DNA of 64,000 bases from Rhizobium rosettiformans. Lineage in GTDB: Bacteria; Pseudomonadota; Alphaproteobacteria; Rhizobiales; Rhizobiaceae. Location of the stretch: positions 434,001 through 498,000 of the forward strand of contig NZ_CP032406.1 in assembly GCF_016806065.1 (NCBI RefSeq), given 5' to 3'. The first letter of the stretch is position 1, and each line of letters begins with the position of its first letter. The translations under genes were made by a program, and so were the position numbers. Shown in pieces: positions 61,746-64,000 of this stretch. The notes under the pieces are model-generated. The model saw only the letters and a program-made list of their open reading frames with translations, did no database searches and was not told where the DNA came from.

Positions 61746-62726
61746 CTAGTCCCGCCGTGTGATTTCTTCCATCAACCAGTCATGGAAAAGGTTGAGCGCG
61801 CGGCGGGACGTCCGGTCTGCAGGTCGGGTGAACCAGTAGCAGTTGGGGCTTTGGAATCCGAGCCCGCCCGGATTGACCAGATCACCAGAAGCGAGTTCCC
61901 GGACGATCAGTTCGCGCGGGATGAGCGCCAATCCCTGACCCGCAATCGCCGCGCGGATGACCAGCGTATAGAAACCGAAGCGTACATAGTGGCGAGGCTC
62001 CGGCGCGTCCGCTGGTAACGCCAGTGCGGCGCGCATGTTCTGCCAGCAGTTCGGCGTCTGCGGATGCTCCAGAAGCGTGAAGCGTTCGATGTCGTCCAGA
62101 ACTTCCAGCCTACCCACCCTGCGGATATACTCGGGTGCCCCCACCAAAGCCACATCGGCTCCAAACAGATAATCGGCCGTTTGCCCACGCCACGGCGGCG
62201 CGCCATAGCGAAAGGCCGCATCGGGTTCGGACTGACCGGGCGTCTCAAAGCTCGTGAACTGCACGTCGATCGTCGGATACCGCTCGGAAAATCGTGCAAA
62301 TCGCGGCAGCAGCCAGCGATCACCCAGGATCGGCAGCAGATGGAGGAGCAGGACGTCCGGATCGCTCGAGAGACGCGCCACCCGAAGCGCGGCGTCCTCG
62401 AGCGCCTTCACAGCGATCTTGGCATGTTCAAGGTAGATGTGCCCAGCTTCGCTCAACTGTAGACCTGACGTATGCCGGATGAAGAGGCTCTGACCCACAA
62501 AGGCCTCGAGCTTCGACAACTGCTTGCTGACCGCACTCTGGGACAGGTTCACCGCATCTGCCGCTGCGACCGTCGACCCTCGTTCAGCCAGTGCGATGAG
62601 GACCCGAAGTCCTGCTGTCGAAGGTATTCGCGAACTCACGCCTGCTTGCTTTCGATTGGCGACATTAATGCGCAGCCATATCTTGTCTTGGACAGTCGAC
62701 AGGATAATCGGCGAAATGAACGACAT
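61746..62726 (-). CDS. LysR-family transcriptional regulator
   Basis: About 326 residues from ATG 62726 (others at 62750 and 62822 are possible). The N-terminal HTH is STAGLRVLIALAERGSTVAAADAVNLSQSAVSKQLSKLE; the following substrate-binding domain (DVLLLHLLPILGDRWLLPRFARFSERYPTID) is of the GcvA/AmpR type with RYGAPPWRG. It is convergent with the argH-ABC operon and may regulate it. The first ~35 residues before the HTH are unusual in length. Confidence 0.85.
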   Translation of the reverse strand: MSFISPIILSTVQDKIWLRINVANRKQAGVSSRIPSTAGLRVLIALAERGSTVAAADAVNLSQSAVSKQLSKLEAFVGQSLFIRHTSGLQLSEAGHIYLEHAKIAVKALEDAALRVARLSSDPDVLLLHLLPILGDRWLLPRFARFSERYPTIDVQFTSFETPGQSEPDAAFRYGAPPWRGQTADYLFGADVALVGAPEYIRRVGRLEVLDDIERFTLLEHPQTPNCWQNMRAALALPADAPEPRHYVRFGFYTLVIRAAIAGQGLALIPRELIVRELASGDLVNPGGLGFQSPNCYWFTRPADRTSRRALNLFHDWLMEEITRRD

Positions 62727-62811
62727 GTCACCATAGGCAATATTCCTCATGCCCGCCAGTGGCAGCTTTTGGCGCGAGAGAGACCACCGGCTGTCGCCGA
62801 TGGTCAAGAAA

Positions 62812-63432
62812 CTAAAGCTCAATTTGCTCCGCGATTCTCAGCGCGTCGTCTATCTCGACGCCGAGGTATCTGACCGTGCTTTCGAGCTTGGTGTGACCGA
62901 GCAAAATCTGGACCGCGCGTAGATTGCCCGTCTTCTTGTAAATCTGTGCTGCCTTGGTTCTTCTCATAGAGTGGGTGCCGTATGCGCTAGCATCCAGCCC
63001 GATAGACGCGACCCACCGTTGGACAATCCGAGCATACTGCCTTGTCGAAAGATGCTGCGACGTCTTCCGATTGCTCGGAAACAGATAGCTGCTGCCGTTC
63101 CTTCGAACGAATGGCAGCCATGCGGCGAGCGCGATCTTGGTCTGCTCGGTGACCTCGAACTGCACGGGCCGCTTCGTCTTCTTTTGAATGACGGTAGCTC
63201 GATCACGGATCGAGCTACCGGACCACAAGTCCTCGACCTTCAGCTTAACGAGGTCACAAGCGCGAAGCTTGCTGTCGATGGCGAGATTAAAGAGCGCGAG
63301 TTCTCGGATCGCGCCGCTCATCTCCAGTCGAACGCGGATCGACCACACGTTCTTCGGCTGCAGTGGGCGCTTCTGGCCTACCAGAATTCCTTTGTTCCAT
63401 GGATATCGATGACGCAATACGGCGGTGTCCAT
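62812..63432 (-). CDS. short tyrosine recombinase / integrase
   Basis: A 206-residue single-domain tyrosine recombinase. Catalytic residues: Arg in AIDSKLRACDLVKLKVEDL, Lys in QKKTKRPVQFE, H-x-x-R in GTHSMRRTKAAQIYK, His in LLGHTKLESTVRYLG, and Tyr in the same motif (STVRYLGVE). No separate N-terminal core-binding domain is present. This size class is common in alphaproteobacteria and is often linked to plasmids. Start MDTAVLRHRYPWNKG fits relatives. Confidence 0.92.
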   Translation of the reverse strand: MDTAVLRHRYPWNKGILVGQKRPLQPKNVWSIRVRLEMSGAIRELALFNLAIDSKLRACDLVKLKVEDLWSGSSIRDRATVIQKKTKRPVQFEVTEQTKIALAAWLPFVRRNGSSYLFPSNRKTSQHLSTRQYARIVQRWVASIGLDASAYGTHSMRRTKAAQIYKKTGNLRAVQILLGHTKLESTVRYLGVEIDDALRIAEQIEL

Positions 63433-63605
63433 GCCAAAGCCTCCGCCACACCTCCCACCGCGTCGCCTCCGTCAGGCAGTCGGATCATAACACGCTCCGT
63501 CGCTTTGCGGCCCAAAGCAGTCAATGGCCGCCGCAAACTCCGAACTTTGCAAGGAAGGTGCGGCGGCCAACTATTCAGGTGTAGGCTGACTGCTGGCGCA
63601 GTCTT

Positions 63606-64000
63606 TCAGACCGCCACAAAGCCGCCATCGACAAATAGTTCCTCGCCTCCAATGAAGCTGCTTTCGGCCGATGCCAGAAACAGCACCGCCTTGGCGATCT
63701 CCTCGGTCTGGGCGAGCCTGCCGAACGGAATGGTCTGCTTCATCCATTCCTCAGCGCCGGTGTTGTTCTGCAGATAGGTCTGCATTGCCGGGGTAAGGAC
63801 CATGCCAGGTGAAACGACATTGACACGAATGCCCTGACTTTTTAGATCAGTCGTCCACGTCCGTGCCAGAGAGCGGATCGCTGCTTTGGTAGCGCTATAG
63901 ATCGACAGGTTTGCAAAGCCCTTGCTGCCCGCCCCCGATCCGCTCAACACGACAGAGCCGCCCGCAGACATTAGTGGAAGCGCCTTCTGCACGGTAAAGA
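63606..64000 (-). CDS. SDR-family oxidoreductase, 3' part (runs off the window)
   Basis: C-terminal portion of a short-chain dehydrogenase. Catalytic Ser in VLSGSGAGSK and Tyr-x-x-x-Lys in SIYSATKAAIRSLA, then RVNVVSPGMVLTPAM and the family end SFIGGEELFVDGGF. The frame is open to the window edge, where the Rossmann part must lie. Specific substrate not decidable. Confidence 0.9.
   Translation of the reverse strand, partial: FTVQKALPLMSAGGSVVLSGSGAGSKGFANLSIYSATKAAIRSLARTWTTDLKSQGIRVNVVSPGMVLTPAMQTYLQNNTGAEEWMKQTIPFGRLAQTEEIAKAVLFLASAESSFIGGEELFVDGGFVAV

Overview
The window reads as a Rhizobiaceae replicon (Rhizobium/Agrobacterium/Ensifer type). It is GC-rich, carries two HWE-family histidine kinases and an EcfG-like sigma factor, and holds a set of rhizopine (moc) genes, which are known from nodulating rhizobia. 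Several mobile-DNA marks (IS3 element, ArdC-like antirestriction protein, broken AbiE system, small tyrosine recombinase, dispersed repeats) point to an accessory replicon or a genomic island region. That placement is inference; no replication genes are present.

Layout. 1-11.8 kb: stress and repair genes (HWE kinase, EcfG-like sigma factor, exonuclease III, small rhizobial proteins, DinB, a second HWE kinase without its first membrane helix, VOC protein, isochorismatase-like hydrolase, NadE, HU). 12.1-15.3 kb: AbiEi/AbiEii with a premature amber codon in the toxin, and an ArdC-like protein. 15.7-21.9 kb: a Ugp-like ABC importer operon with a metallophosphoesterase, followed by a LacI regulator. 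22.6-27.8 kb: GAF-AraC regulator, Dyp peroxidase, a small protein, a catalase-like haem protein and an esterase. 27.8-28.2 kb: a 3' fragment of a mocA-like gene. 29-32.6 kb: a KaiC-like double ATPase overlapping a hybrid histidine kinase.

33.4-48.1 kb is the centrepiece, an apparent rhizopine-catabolism locus. A minus-strand operon mocD-mocE-mocF-(panB-like)-idhA diverges from a plus-strand set: LacI regulator, mocC, mocB, ATPase, permease, purU, folD, mocA. MocDEF would O-demethylate the inosamine and release a C1 unit; FolD and PurU would process that unit through tetrahydrofolate. The PanB-fold protein lacks all three expected metal ligands. mocA is broken by a 1,283-bp IS3 element with a 3-bp target duplication, and the uninterrupted version of the same segment lies 18.6 kb upstream. 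A 308-bp repeat of unknown nature occurs three times in direct orientation and carries a conserved TGTGAGAA...TTCTCACA inverted repeat.

48.7-57 kb is a periplasmic thiol-redox and cell-wall module: DsbG, two L,D-transpeptidases, a two-component system, DsbD, a TlpA fusion, a DsbA-like protein and a thioredoxin-like protein. The same tandem site CTTAAG-N5-CTTAAG sits in both outward promoters, so the two-component system probably controls both operons. 57.7-64 kb: an argH homologue with a polar amino-acid ABC transporter, a LysR regulator, a small integrase, and an SDR gene cut by the window edge.
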